Assembly: GCA_905250075.1 (NCBI GenBank)
Contig: CAJNOP010000107.1
Span: 551-64,550, forward strand
Source of the DNA: Rotaria sp. Silwood1
Lineage: Eukaryota; Rotifera; Eurotatoria; Philodinida; Philodinidae
Length of the DNA stretch: 64,000 nt
Direction: 5' to 3'
Part shown: positions 1 through 10,195 of the stretch, piece by piece
How positions within the stretch are numbered: position 1 is the first letter of the stretch
Layout: every line of letters begins with the position of its first letter
Made by a program: the position numbers and the translations under genes
The notes under the pieces: model-generated
What the model was told of the DNA's origin: nothing
Databases searched by the model: none
What the model saw: the letters and a program-made list of their open reading frames with translations, nothing else

Positions 1-20
1 CCCACACCCACACCCCCCCC
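1..20. repeat. C-rich telomere-like tract at window edge
   Basis: CCCACA units followed by a run of C. This is probably the right arm of a fold-back element whose left arm lies outside the window. Confidence 0.7.
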
Positions 21-49
21 CTTGAAAAATTTCTGCGTACGCCACTGAT
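21..49. mobile_element. right-end remnant of a CAGTGGCG-type MITE
   Basis: The stretch ends in GCGTACGCCACTG and resembles the right end of the element at 34099-34306 (shared AAAAATTTCTG followed by GCCACTG). Only this end is inside the window, so no target duplication can be checked. The identification rests on similarity to the other copy. Confidence 0.45.
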
Positions 50-75
50 TAGAAGTCAAAATAAATATTGAAGGT

Positions 76-365
76 AGATGTAGGTAGGATGTCGGTGTGG
101 GTAAGGGTGTGGGTGTGGGTGTGGGGTGTGGGGTGTGAGTGGTTGTGGGTGTGGGTGTGGGTGGGTGTGGGTGGGTGTGGGTGTGGATGTGGGTGGATGT
201 GAGTGGGCGTGAGTGTGGGTGTGGGTGTGCGTCAGTAAATCACTTCAATAAACCCACATCCTACTTTTTTTGGTGTAGAAATCTACATCTACACCTACAC
301 CCACACTCTCATCCACACCTACACCACCCACACCCACACCCACACCCACACCCCACCCACACCCT
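76..365. repeat. TGTGGG/CCCACA fold-back element (largest in window)
   Basis: A G-rich arm (about 76-231, mostly TGTGGG/GTGGGTG units), a roughly 50-bp spacer, then a C-rich arm (about 282-365) ending CACACCCT. The arms face each other in head-to-head orientation (G strand, then C strand), the arrangement expected of two fused telomere ends or of a fold-back repeat. The right end abuts the truncated 3' end of the ART-TPR pseudogene. TGTGGG is, from memory, the telomere unit reported for bdelloid rotifers. Open frames across this tract encode only repeated residues and are not genes. Confidence 0.9.
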
Positions 366-2176
366 CAAGACAAGTGCTTCTGAGTAGTCGCCCATACAAG
401 TGTGCAATTTAGCAATGTTGCCATAGGTAGTTGCGCTTGAAAGATGTTTGCAAGGCTTAATCGTGAGAGTTTCGGGAGACGTAATTGATTGAAGTTCAGG
501 AGGCATAATTGGTTTTCTTGTTTGAAGAGCCTTTTCGTAAAAATCAAATGCCCTCCAATAATCGCCCATATGCTTATGTACCACACCCATATTATTATAG
601 TAAGTAGCCAACTGGCGTTGCATTGAAGATGGAGTCTTTTTAAGGATTTGATGTACTTTTTCCTAAATTTCAAGAGTTTTGGAGTAATCACCCATATCTT
701 TGAACACCGCTGCCATATCATCATAAATGGAGATCAGTGAAGAGTGATCTTCTGCGAGTATTCTTCATTTCATGTCGGGAGATTTTTGAAGACAAGATAC
801 TGCCTCCATGTATTTTCCTTGCTTTCGCTTTATCCAACCAAGTTGATGGTGGATATGCGCAATGGCGCTGTTGCTAGATGCTTGTTCTAGCTTTGTAGAA
901 TAGAATGCTTCAGCTTTGTCAAGTTGACCTACAGCAAACAGTAATTCACCCAAACGTTTCCAACCTGCTCGGCTTGATGCTTGTTTTCATATGCAATCTT
1001 TAAATCGGCATAGCTTTTCGTCATCGTTGGGTATCGTCCTAAGTTGAACTTGGTAAAGGGAACGATGTTTATCCAACTTTTGGATCGTAACGATTCGAAA
1101 AAATGAATTCATGGGAAAGAGAATTTCCACTTCTGTCCCCATATAACCAAGCTCCTGAATGGAAGCAAAGCGAGCTGATGATGCATTGCAATCTACAGTA
1201 ATTTCAAAAAGAACCCCAACAACATTGACGGATTCCAAGGCTTCTTCAGCGAAGCGAAGGGAAATATATCTCTTGGTACTGGTGGATAAGAAACGATTAA
1301 AACACACGAATCCATCTTTGGTATTTACTAATTGATCGAAGACAGTGGTGAGTAAGCTCTGTCCCCGATAAACTAGCAATGTCTTTCCTTGATAAAGATT
1401 GGTCTGAGTCTTGTACAGTGTTTCGATTTGCTTTTGTAGATCAAAAAGAAAAAGTCTTAGTCGTATAATGATGTCACCATCAAATGTACTTAGAGCACCA
1501 TTAAACATTTTATAGATGAAACATTCACGTGTATACCATCAGATGGCATTTGATGATTCATAATGGCTGTCGAATTCGTTGACAATTTCTATCTCTTTGG
1601 TGTTACCATTATATTCTTCTTTGCAAAAACCAACTAAATCTTTCATGACTTGTTGATCAGATTTCATTTCAAGAAATATTTCCTTAAATATTTGAAAATG
1701 CATGAAATCAGATTCCAGTTGATGAAAGTCTTTTTTTTTGCATTTTCTTCATAAGAATTCATGATGCTTATAGACATACTATTTTGGTTATTTATTTTGA
1801 TTAAGTGTCTCAGCTCTTGGTTAATCTGTTCTATTGACGTACAGGCACTTTTAATTTTTCTCCAATTTTTAATCCACCCATTATCAAGTGTTTTGTTGTT
1901 ATACAAAATGAAAATAGTATCCACGTTGGATATATCGTGTATTATTTGCACGATATGCTGTACAAGTACTTCAGATGAGATGACGAATACTCTCTGTTGA
2001 TTACATTCATTGAGGTATTGAATGCATTCTTCGCCTGTTCTGAAATGCTTGACTTCATTGACGATGCCACGTAATTCGGCAATGTTATTTTGATAATCTT
2101 CATTGTTTTCATCAACATTCTCATCAAGCCAAATGACTACGTGACTCTCAATTATATGTGTTGCTGTTTTATTCAT
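366..2176 (-). pseudogene. broken ART-TPR gene (N-terminal domain, ADP-ribosyltransferase, TPR)
   Basis: Family role: arginine-specific mono-ADP-ribosylation of protein substrates using NAD, with TPRs as a likely docking surface (inference). The N-terminal Rossmann-like domain is read from 2176 (MNKTATHII) to about 1740. At a run of nine T (about 1731-1739) the frame shifts. From there a single frame runs to 366: ART core with YRGQ (Arg), FLSTST and GTEVEIL (ExE) at 990-1508, then TPRs. In-frame stops lie at 1539-1541 (TGA, directly before WYTRE), 987-989 (TGA), 765-767 (TGA) and 663-665 (TAG). The last TPR is cut off in GDYSEAL where the CCCACA tract begins. The R-S-ExE residues survive, so decay looks recent, or the pieces are separate products. 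It is intronless, like its relatives at 29129 and 48154. Confidence 0.85.
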
Positions 2177-2542
2177 CTTAAACACAACAAATTACCCTTC
2201 AATGATAGTGCGTCGTAGAGAAAGATACGTTTTTTTTTGTAACATAGAGATTAGAATTTTCATGAATACAGAGAGTAACTACTCTTCATTTTCTCAAGGC
2301 TTTTTGTCAACGTCAGACATATAACGCACCTCTTTTGTTGATATATGATAACGCGTCGCGCAGGTTTTCAAACGAATACTATGATTCGAACAACTAAAAC
2401 AAAGAGAAGGATGTGGTGTGGGTATGACAGAGAAAACTAACCAAATCAAAATCGATACGCACAGCTCACGCTCACCATCCTTGTCTAACTAAGAATATTT
2501 CATTCTGGCTGCAGAGACTGTAGAATATACATGTATCATAAT

Positions 2543-2700
2543 GAGGGTGTGGGTCTCGGGTGTGGGTGGGTGTGTGTGTAGAGTGTGTTAGTAGTTCAAA
2601 CGGAACCCACACCCACACCCATACCACACCCACACCCACATCCACACACCCACATCCACACACCCACATCCACGCACCCACACATCCACACCCACACCCT
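2543..2700. repeat. TGTGGG/CCCACA fold-back element upstream of ART-TPR pseudogene
   Basis: G arm 2543-2590 starting AGGGTGTGGG, short spacer, C arm 2605-2700 ending CACACCCT. The G-then-C order and the AGGGTG/CACCCT termini match other copies. It lies about 370 bp upstream of the pseudogene start. The C arm contains a higher-order ACACACCCACATCC tandem. Confidence 0.9.
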
Positions 2701-3813
2701 CAGTCTCAACATATCCTGAAAATTTCATACGATGTGCATGTACCTCTACCAAAATCGATTTTTGACGAATGATGGTCGTACACTTCAGTGAACAAAATAC
2801 TTCTTGAACTACCTGTATATAAATATGTTTGTTTTATAAGGAATGCATAGAACTTTCTGAAATGCTAATATGAAACACTATTACAACAGAAAATAACTCA
2901 TTACTTAGACTTCTTAGATTTGTTAAATGCCTGTATCTGTGCATGATTGTACTCCTTTATGATGATAAGTAAGGGTAAAAACGCTACAGATTATGCAATA
3001 GTTTGCTCAATATGTATTAAGTAGTAGATCTTCTCTTCTATAATATTCTTCAATATATTTTTCAAAGAGGTGAAGAAAAATGCTGGCATCCAGCCAAAAG
3101 GTCAAAAGAAAAAATATCGAAATAAAAAAATGTGTCTACAAAACACTAACTTTAACTGAATGAATGTTCAACAAAAGTTCCTATGAATTTGAATAATCAA
3201 TTAATTAGAATGACTGACGATCACGATCCCTTGTATATAAGGCAACATTTGAAGTATGTGAATTTCTTGAGAGGACTTTCCTCTTCACTTACATTTAATC
3301 TCTGTTCGGATATCAATATGACCTCTTACAATAAAGAATGTATCTGGACGGTTAGAATCGTTTAAAGTACTTTTCGATCATTTTCTACTTCAGTATATTG
3401 TTCCGATCTTTCTAGGATCAATTATAAAACTGTTCTAGACTTCCATCATACACAACAGTAAAAAAATGAGACTGTAATAATAAGAGACTAATGCGATAGA
3501 CAGCAGGTATTATGTGCAGAATAGACTGACTGAGAAAATTTTAATATTTATTAGCAGAAATTTTTTAACATGAAGGTGATATGTAAAACATTTTAAATAG
3601 AAAAAAAGAAATATATGAAATACCGGCATATACATATTTTAAAAAATTTTCTTCTCAAAAAGATTTTGTCTTCAGTAAAAGTAACTTTACTATATCACAA
3701 ACTATCGAAAATATGTAGTATGATTTGAAATTTAAACTCATTTCGAAAAATATAGGAACAATTCTCTGCTTGATACATTTTTGAAGACTATCAAACTTTA
3801 TTAGAAATCTTAC
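2701..3813. other. non-coding; start of left copy of GPCR duplication
   Basis: No gene seen. From about 2990 the sequence is recognisably similar, with many substitutions, to 11600-12500, which in the right-hand copy is intron sequence next to GPCR exon 1. No counterpart of GPCR exon 2 is found to the left. Homology fades within about 300 bp of the fold-back element. Confidence 0.6.
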
Positions 3814-5159
3814 CTATAATGTAAAAGTATTGAAAATGACAGCCATAAATGAATAAACTGTATATCCTTTAATACGACAACCAAATGTTTCCATACCAAT
3901 GTACAAATTATAATCACCTCGAACCATATCAGAGTTGGAACCGGACAGGTTTTTTCTGTCCGGTCCGATCCGGCCGGTTAAAAAATCTGTCCGGTCCGGT
4001 CCGGTCAGCATCCGGCCGGACGAATTTTACAGCCAAACTGGCAAAAATCCGGCGAAAATAACCGACCATAAAAATGTCTGTTAACATAAAATGTTGGCGA
4101 AGGGGAATTGAATATTCACATGCAGAAATCCCAACTAGGAGTGATCAATTTACGTTTACGAAAAATTTAGAAATCCAAAAATAAATTTTAAGAATTTTAA
4201 ATTAAAAATAAATTTTAAGAAATTTAAATGAAAAATAAATTTTAAGGAAAAATAAATTTTAAGGAATTTAAATAAAAAATAAATTTTAAGAAATTTAAAA
4301 TAAATATAAAGTTTTATAAAGTTTTATTTATTTCCAGTTTAAATTTATGTAAATCCAATTTAAAATTATAATAAATTAACAGCAAATCGCCCCCCTTAAT
4401 CGAACTAGAAACTAAAACTTGGGACTGAAACTCTCCCTTCATATTTTATAACAACGTGCGTCGACTTTCCGAGCCCGACATCGATATAAATTAGCTATTC
4501 AGATCAAATCTGTTTTTCATCTTAATTTCAAAAAAGAAAAGAAAAGCAAGTTTATAACACATCTAACATAAAAATGTAAATTTTTATTTTTCTTGATTCA
4601 GGCAGCTGCCTAAGTAGAACAAGAGAATAAATTATTTGATCAAGGTTAAATTGAGCGATACACGAGAAAGAAATCGATAGAGATATAAAGAGAACAATCA
4701 ATCATTTATAGTCAAGTCGAAGACAAGATATCTATTGAGTCTTTCGCAAACACATTCTTCTGACTTGAAAATATCATAAAAAAAAACATTTTCAGTAGAG
4801 AAAATTCTTGAATGCAAACAACAATTTTGTAATGATGAGCTGGCAAAAATCCGGTTCTGTCCGGCCCGGTTTTACTTCTTGTCCGGTCCGGTCCGGTCCG
4901 GCCGGACCGGAGCCGGATTGCCGGACCGGTTCCAACTCTGAACCATATCAACATTACTTGATATAGTTACAATTGCAAAAGCCAATAATGCTAAATAATT
5001 ATTAGCAGCTAAAACTAAAACTACATCATGATGACGTATAATTGATGGCAAGAGTACAAAAATCATCAATATACATATGAGACTCATATTTATAGTTTCA
5101 ATGAGTGAAATAAAATTGAGAGTTACAGCCACTGTTGATATCATTGTTGTATTCGACAT
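3814..5159 (-). pseudogene. rhodopsin-like GPCR, exon 1 only, disrupted
   Basis: Paralogue of the intact GPCR at 10196-12830. The start MSNTTMIST at 5159 and the following helices align with it closely (LNFISLI, LLPSIIRHHDVVL, NNYLALLA, ISSNVDMV, then RGDYNLYIGMETFGCRIKGYTVY, FMAVIFNTF). The reading is broken after SSNVDMV by a 1,009-bp transposon at 3931-4939. The last codon of the exon, at the GTAAG donor (3814-3816), is TAG where the paralogue has CAG. No exon 2 is found downstream, so this copy cannot make a 7-helix receptor. When uninterrupted it would have encoded TM1-TM3. Confidence 0.9.
3931..4939. mobile_element. 1,009-bp non-autonomous TIR transposon with CCGGTCCGG subterminal repeats
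   Basis: Termini are AGAGTTGGAACCGG and its exact reverse complement CCGGTTCCAACTCT. The 10-bp target duplication GAACCATATC lies at 3921-3930 and 4940-4949. The empty site is preserved in the paralogous GPCR (12611-12630), so the insertion boundaries are unambiguous. Both subterminal regions are packed with CCGGTCCGG/CCGGCCGG motifs, strikingly GC-rich in this AT-rich DNA. The centre (about 4140-4380) is an AT-rich tandem of AAATAAATTTTAAG units. There is no transposase ORF. The 9-11 bp duplication suggests Mutator-like mobilisation, but that is inference. Confidence 0.92.
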
Positions 5160-7120
5160 ATTGTTTTGCAAATTACAAGTAATAAATTGTTTTTGGCTGT
5201 AGATTTTTTCTATGAATGAAAAGAAAATTACATAACATTGCTTGAGTATTATCAAAATGTGTTAACAATTAAAAAATAAAAATCAAAGCTCTCTCTTGCA
5301 AAGGCATAGTAAAAGCATTCGAGCTACACTTACATTAATATAGACTATAGATGAAAATTAATATTCTCACCTTATATAAAATATTTAACATAATAAAATA
5401 TTCTTAATAGGATAGAAAATGTAAATTGAAAGGAGAAAAGAGCATTAGTTTTCCAGTTTATATCTTTGATGACAGGTGAAGTCTATTAATAGAAAGTAAT
5501 TAAATTAAATTATAAATAGTTTTATGGTTGTCATCAGTAGACATGTCCTTTCAAAAGAAATGTGAAAATTTTTTAAATTTTCAATAACATTTTATTTTAC
5601 ACTAGGCATGCACCACTATATATCTAAATCCAGCACCATTATTTGAAACTCAAAAGAAGAAGAAAATTATAAAATCATTAAAAAAAAGTATACTTGAACA
5701 TGTTCAAATTATTATTATTATTTTCTGTTTCAGAATACTTAAACTTAATTCAAATTGAAATACAACAAGAACATAATCAAAACTCGCAGCATGATAACGT
5801 TATTTCATCTCTTCTTCTTCAAGAATGATAGAATATTTTCAAAGGTCAATTTGCACAAATAATCTCTAATACTCTACTTTAGTAATTAGACTCAAGCAGC
5901 AGACAAGCTGACTTTAGTTTGACGTATAAGTAATCAGATTGGTTCAAAATGTTTTTAAAACTTAAACACTAAATACTTCAGATGTATCATAATGTAATCT
6001 ATTTTCATAAGCATATGACTTTTCAATTTATATGGAAATTTTATGAGATACAATCTAAAAGAAGTGTTGAAATATACGAGTAAAAATATAGCTTCTCTCC
6101 ACGAACACACCATGAAAGATGTTAGTTGGAAATCGAAAAAAGTCGTTGATATACAATCCCAAGCTCTATTTTAATAAATTCTTGTTATAATATATCCGCT
6201 GCTTTCTTATTCTATTTCTAAGAGATTAAGTAAAATCATGCTAAAGAAAAACGTCACGAAATAGATAGAATAAAACGATCTCTCTATGATTATTAAGATC
6301 AGTTACATCCTTTTTCACATTTTAATCCTGCAAGGTGGTCGCTAACAGCTTTCTCCCTAGTATATATTTCCTTTTTGCACCATTAGTTTTTTGTTCTGAT
6401 CTATCATAACTCAATAACCTTAAAAATGTTATTATTAGAAATTTTTTATTTGCTATCATTTCGTCCGCTTTTTGATTAACTATTGAGTGTACAATAGAAC
6501 AATCCATTGAATCATTTTTCTAGTACGGTCAGAGCGTTTTTTTGGAACATAACGAGTGTTCAATGACAGCAAATTTAATAAATTGCAGCATAATTAGTAA
6601 TTTTATTAACATCTGACTTCCAATATGCTTAAATCCACATTTATTACTTAAAATTGTAATAAACTCAATAGTAATGGAACATAGAGTGTATAACAAAAGT
6701 AGTTAGGGTTAGATTATGTCAATATAAAAAAATCAACGAAGAGTTTCTGCTGATACATACGTTTGATGTTATTAATACTCTATATTTTTGCATTATAGAA
6801 TCATTAATGAATCCATATTGTTGCATTAAAAAAACCAACTCAAATTAAAGTGACGCAATCAGATTTTCGGCTGGGTAAGAGAAAAACTGCGTTCTCACAT
6901 TGAATTGTATGCTACATTTTATATAAACAGGAACTTAGTTTATGATCAATAGTATTATGTTTAAGGCTACTGTATTCTATCTTATGATACAGGTAAGATA
7001 TGTTCAAAATATCTAACTTTGTGAAGATGACGAAAAAATCAAACATGAATCAAACATTGTTCCGTCTTTAACTGAAACATCATATGAAAATATCGGCAAA
7101 GTTCGTTGTGCTATTCAGCA
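5160..7120. other. non-coding right part of the left duplication copy
   Basis: AT-rich with no gene. It aligns by eye in patches with 12831-14470 (for example AACAGCTTTCTCCCTAG near 6345 with AACAGCTTTCTTTATAG near 14008, and GTTCGTTGTGCTATTCA near 7100 with GTTCGTTGTGTTATTCA near 14446). It is the 5' flank of the GPCR copy. Confidence 0.55.
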
Positions 7121-7825
7121 AACTTTGAAAAAAGAATATGGCGTTTATTTGATGTGGTGATAGCTAGCGACTAATACATTGATGATAAGTAAATTGATAG
7201 TAAGCCGGCGAGAAATATCTGAAAGGCTAGTCTACACAACTCATCTTCTATCTTCCAATGACAAATGGTTTCGCTTTGAAAATACAAAACTTTATTACTT
7301 TTGATATTCCCTAAAGATTATCTAATCTAAATGGAAATATTTTAAAACTGAAAAATAATTAATAATTCAAAGTATGTCTATTATACGCTACTAGAAGAAA
7401 CCTATTTGTGAGTGTCTATGTCAAATAATGATAGTCGATCGAGAGGTACCTTTGTCTATATTCAACATTGTCATAGAATACTGCGTATCTTCGAAATCTC
7501 TAAAATAATTGGTAATTAATCGCAATATATCGAAGGAATAATCGTGAGCTGAAACACGATGAATCACAAAATTATGCTCTTTTTTTTTCATCTAACCCTA
7601 ATTTCTGATGTTATACTGAGAAATTATTATTACTAACTAATGTTAACCAATATTTGTAGAGAAAAAGTTAAGCACTTACATTATTCGACATAAATAAGAC
7701 ATGGATTAAAAGTAAAAAAATAGTAGCTTTGCATCTTATTAAATAAAAATTTTTTTACTCAGTTTTTCATGTTGAATCAGAATATAACAATGTATGAAAA
7801 CAATACTACATGAGATTTAATTCAA
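7121..7825. other. AT-rich non-coding stretch
   Basis: No gene, repeat or clear structure seen on either strand. Confidence 0.4.
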
Positions 7826-7827
7826 TA

Positions 7828-8700
7828 TTTCCTCGACTGTAGGGAGGGTCATATGAAAAAAAAAATAGTTTGTGTGTGTGTGGCTTTGTGTCAAGGTCAA
7901 AAAAACATCAAAGACGAATTATTTTTATAAAGGTTGACGAAAGTAAATTGGGGTCCGTGAATCCGAATCTGAAGTTAGTTTTTCAAAATTTTGAATTGAG
8001 TTTTTTAGGTTAAGGGAAGGGTTTTTTGAGAAAATAACGATATTCCCTCGACTGAAAGGAGGGTCATATGAAATAAAATGCGTTTGTATGTATGTATGTA
8101 TGTGTCAAGGTCAAAAGAACATCAGGGTCAACAAAACATCGTCTGAAAGATTAATGCTCAGTTCTTTTCTACATCTACTCCTGTAAAGCTTGGCCAAAGG
8201 TTTTCGGGGTCGAGGAATCGAATGGCATCATCACTTTTGAAAAATTTTTTTATAATTTTTTTTTTTCACTAGATAAGGCGTTCCTAAAAGAAAATAATGA
8301 CCTTTTATAAAGAAGCAAAGCTATGGAGAAAGTGTGTTCTTTTGTATTTTGTTTCGAGATATTTTTTCAAATATTTCTATTTTGATTAATTCAACGAGGA
8401 AATGATGTAATTAAAATATTATACGCTGAAAAATGTGAAAAGTTTAAGAGCAAGTTTACGTCTTGCGGTCTCGGTCATGGTCCACAATACCGAGATCAGC
8501 AAACCAAAACGGGTTCCCCGCATTTCTATATGGCTTTTGCTCATCCTGTCTAATAGCTTATTGTAGTTGTTTTAATCAAATATTCCCTCGACTGAGGGAG
8601 GGTCATATAAAATAAACTAAGTTTGTATGTGTCAGTGACAAAAGAACATCGGGGTCAAAAAAAAACATCGGCCAAAAGATCGATCGTCAGTTGTTTTCGA
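7828..8700 (+). repeat. three direct copies of a dispersed repeat (CCTCGACTG...AGGGTCATATGAAA)
   Basis: Copies start near 7828, 8042 and 8581. Each begins TTCCCTCGACTG (first copy TTCCTCGACTG), then GGAGGGTCATAT(G)AAA, a GT/TATG-rich stretch, GTCAAGGTCAAAA and AACATC. The unit is about 100 bp, with weaker similarity continuing for about 80 bp more (CAGTTCTTTTCTACATCTA / CAGTTGTTTTCGACATCTA). The spacing is irregular, so this is a cluster of dispersed copies rather than a strict tandem array. There is no coding capacity. The class is unknown. Confidence 0.8.
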
Positions 8701-9060
8701 CATCTAGATCTTGTAAGTAGGATCTGGAAATACAAATAGTTTTAGACAAAAGTGAAAAATTGAGAGGAAGAAACAACATCGTCGGATTACAGTCTCAGAG
8801 GATTGGAGCATGGGTTTAATTTAATCGCGACAATCGACTGCGAGCTGTTTGCTTCAGTAAATCTTAGAAATTCAGAATGGAAAATAAAAAGGTCCGAATT
8901 TTTTACAAAATGGCCATCACTGACAATACTATAGACAGATTTTCGTCGGTGCATGTGGTGCACAATAATTGTCAAAGCAGAACTCAGAAAACGACAACAC
9001 ATGATAACAAGATTGAATTCAGTCGAGGGTTAAGCGAGTCCTGCCCACGAGCATTACTTG

Positions 9061-9665
9061 TCTAGTTAATCAAACAAATGTAGAAAACTATAATGATAAA
9101 TTTTATTCTGTTTTATGGAAATTTTCAATCTTATACGATCATTTTCAACCAGTTAATTAGATATTGAATTAAATCTCATGTAATATTGCTTTCATACATA
9201 ATCATTACATATATGAAGTAGAACGAGAAACATGAGTTATATAAGTAGGTATATAAGTACTTGGAATAAACTCCTTTATGTTTGATAATAACTCAATAAA
9301 TGATACTTTGTTATTAATTAGTTACATTGTTATGTTACTTATTTTAAAACACATCATTGATTTCACTTATATTATTAACTTTCATAATGTGAACGCATTG
9401 AATTATTGTTCCATTGAATGTATATTGATGATAATTTTAATTCAATAATAAGAGTTTAGAAGTTTATGTTTATGATGTTATTGATTATGATGTTCATCTT
9501 TCTCATCCATTTTCTTGATTGACTATTTGTATTTTTTCTGTTTGTGTTTTGTAACATCTGTAGTCCTGTTAAATTGATTGATAATGATCGTATAAGCTCG
9601 AAAATTTCCATAAAACAAAAGAAAATTTATCATTACAGATTTCTACATTTGTTTGATTAACTAGA
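9061..9665. mobile_element. 605-bp element with ~95-bp terminal inverted repeats
   Basis: The left arm (9061 to about 9155), starting TCTAGTTAATCAAACAAATG, is repeated in reverse complement at about 9571-9665 with only scattered mismatches. The interior is AT-rich and non-coding. I see no convincing target duplication. It is most likely a MITE-like element; an inverted duplication is possible. Confidence 0.75.
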
Positions 9666-10195
9666 TACAAAATATAATATTTTCGAAAAAGCTTGTGAGA
9701 TAAATGTAATTGAAACTTGACAGTTTCTTTAGGAAGAGCGAATTTGTGACAACAAATACTATATTTTAGGCATTTGATTTTTTTAAGGATTTTTCAACTG
9801 AACAGTGATCAAATTGAAACAAAGAACATATATTCATGATCAGCTTCCGAAGCTCTATCAAATCATATATAATAGTACGAAAAAGAAAATGCAGTCGAAT
9901 CTTGCATTTTTAGAGTCTTAATGTGAAGTTAAATTCTTTTTATGTATCATGTTTGTTTATTTCTCATAATTGTCCAATTTTGTATAAGAATGAATCCAGC
10001 TTAGAGGTAACACTTACTTTTCTTTCAAACATCAACGAATATAGTGACAATTTAAGATTCAAATTATTCTCTAAAAATTATTACAACATCATTTAGTTTT
10101 CTGTTTCATATAAAATGAATTGTGTTCATCATGATAATTGTTTGTAGTTTTTAGCATCAATATTTGATGATTGTGGCTGCTAAAATACATTGTTG

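Noticed and set aside
1-365. A true chromosome end at the left edge
   Set aside because: The tract contains both G- and C-rich arms and many similar copies lie in the interior, so it is interstitial; a terminal position cannot be shown from this window.
76-365. CRISPR-like array
   Set aside because: The repeats are short contiguous units without unique spacers, and the genome is eukaryotic.
139-387. Open reading frames across TGTGGG/CCCACA tracts (also 2472-2772, 28779-28970, 31164-31490)
   Set aside because: They encode only V/G/W/C or H/P/T repeats dictated by the DNA repeat and have no independent coding signal.
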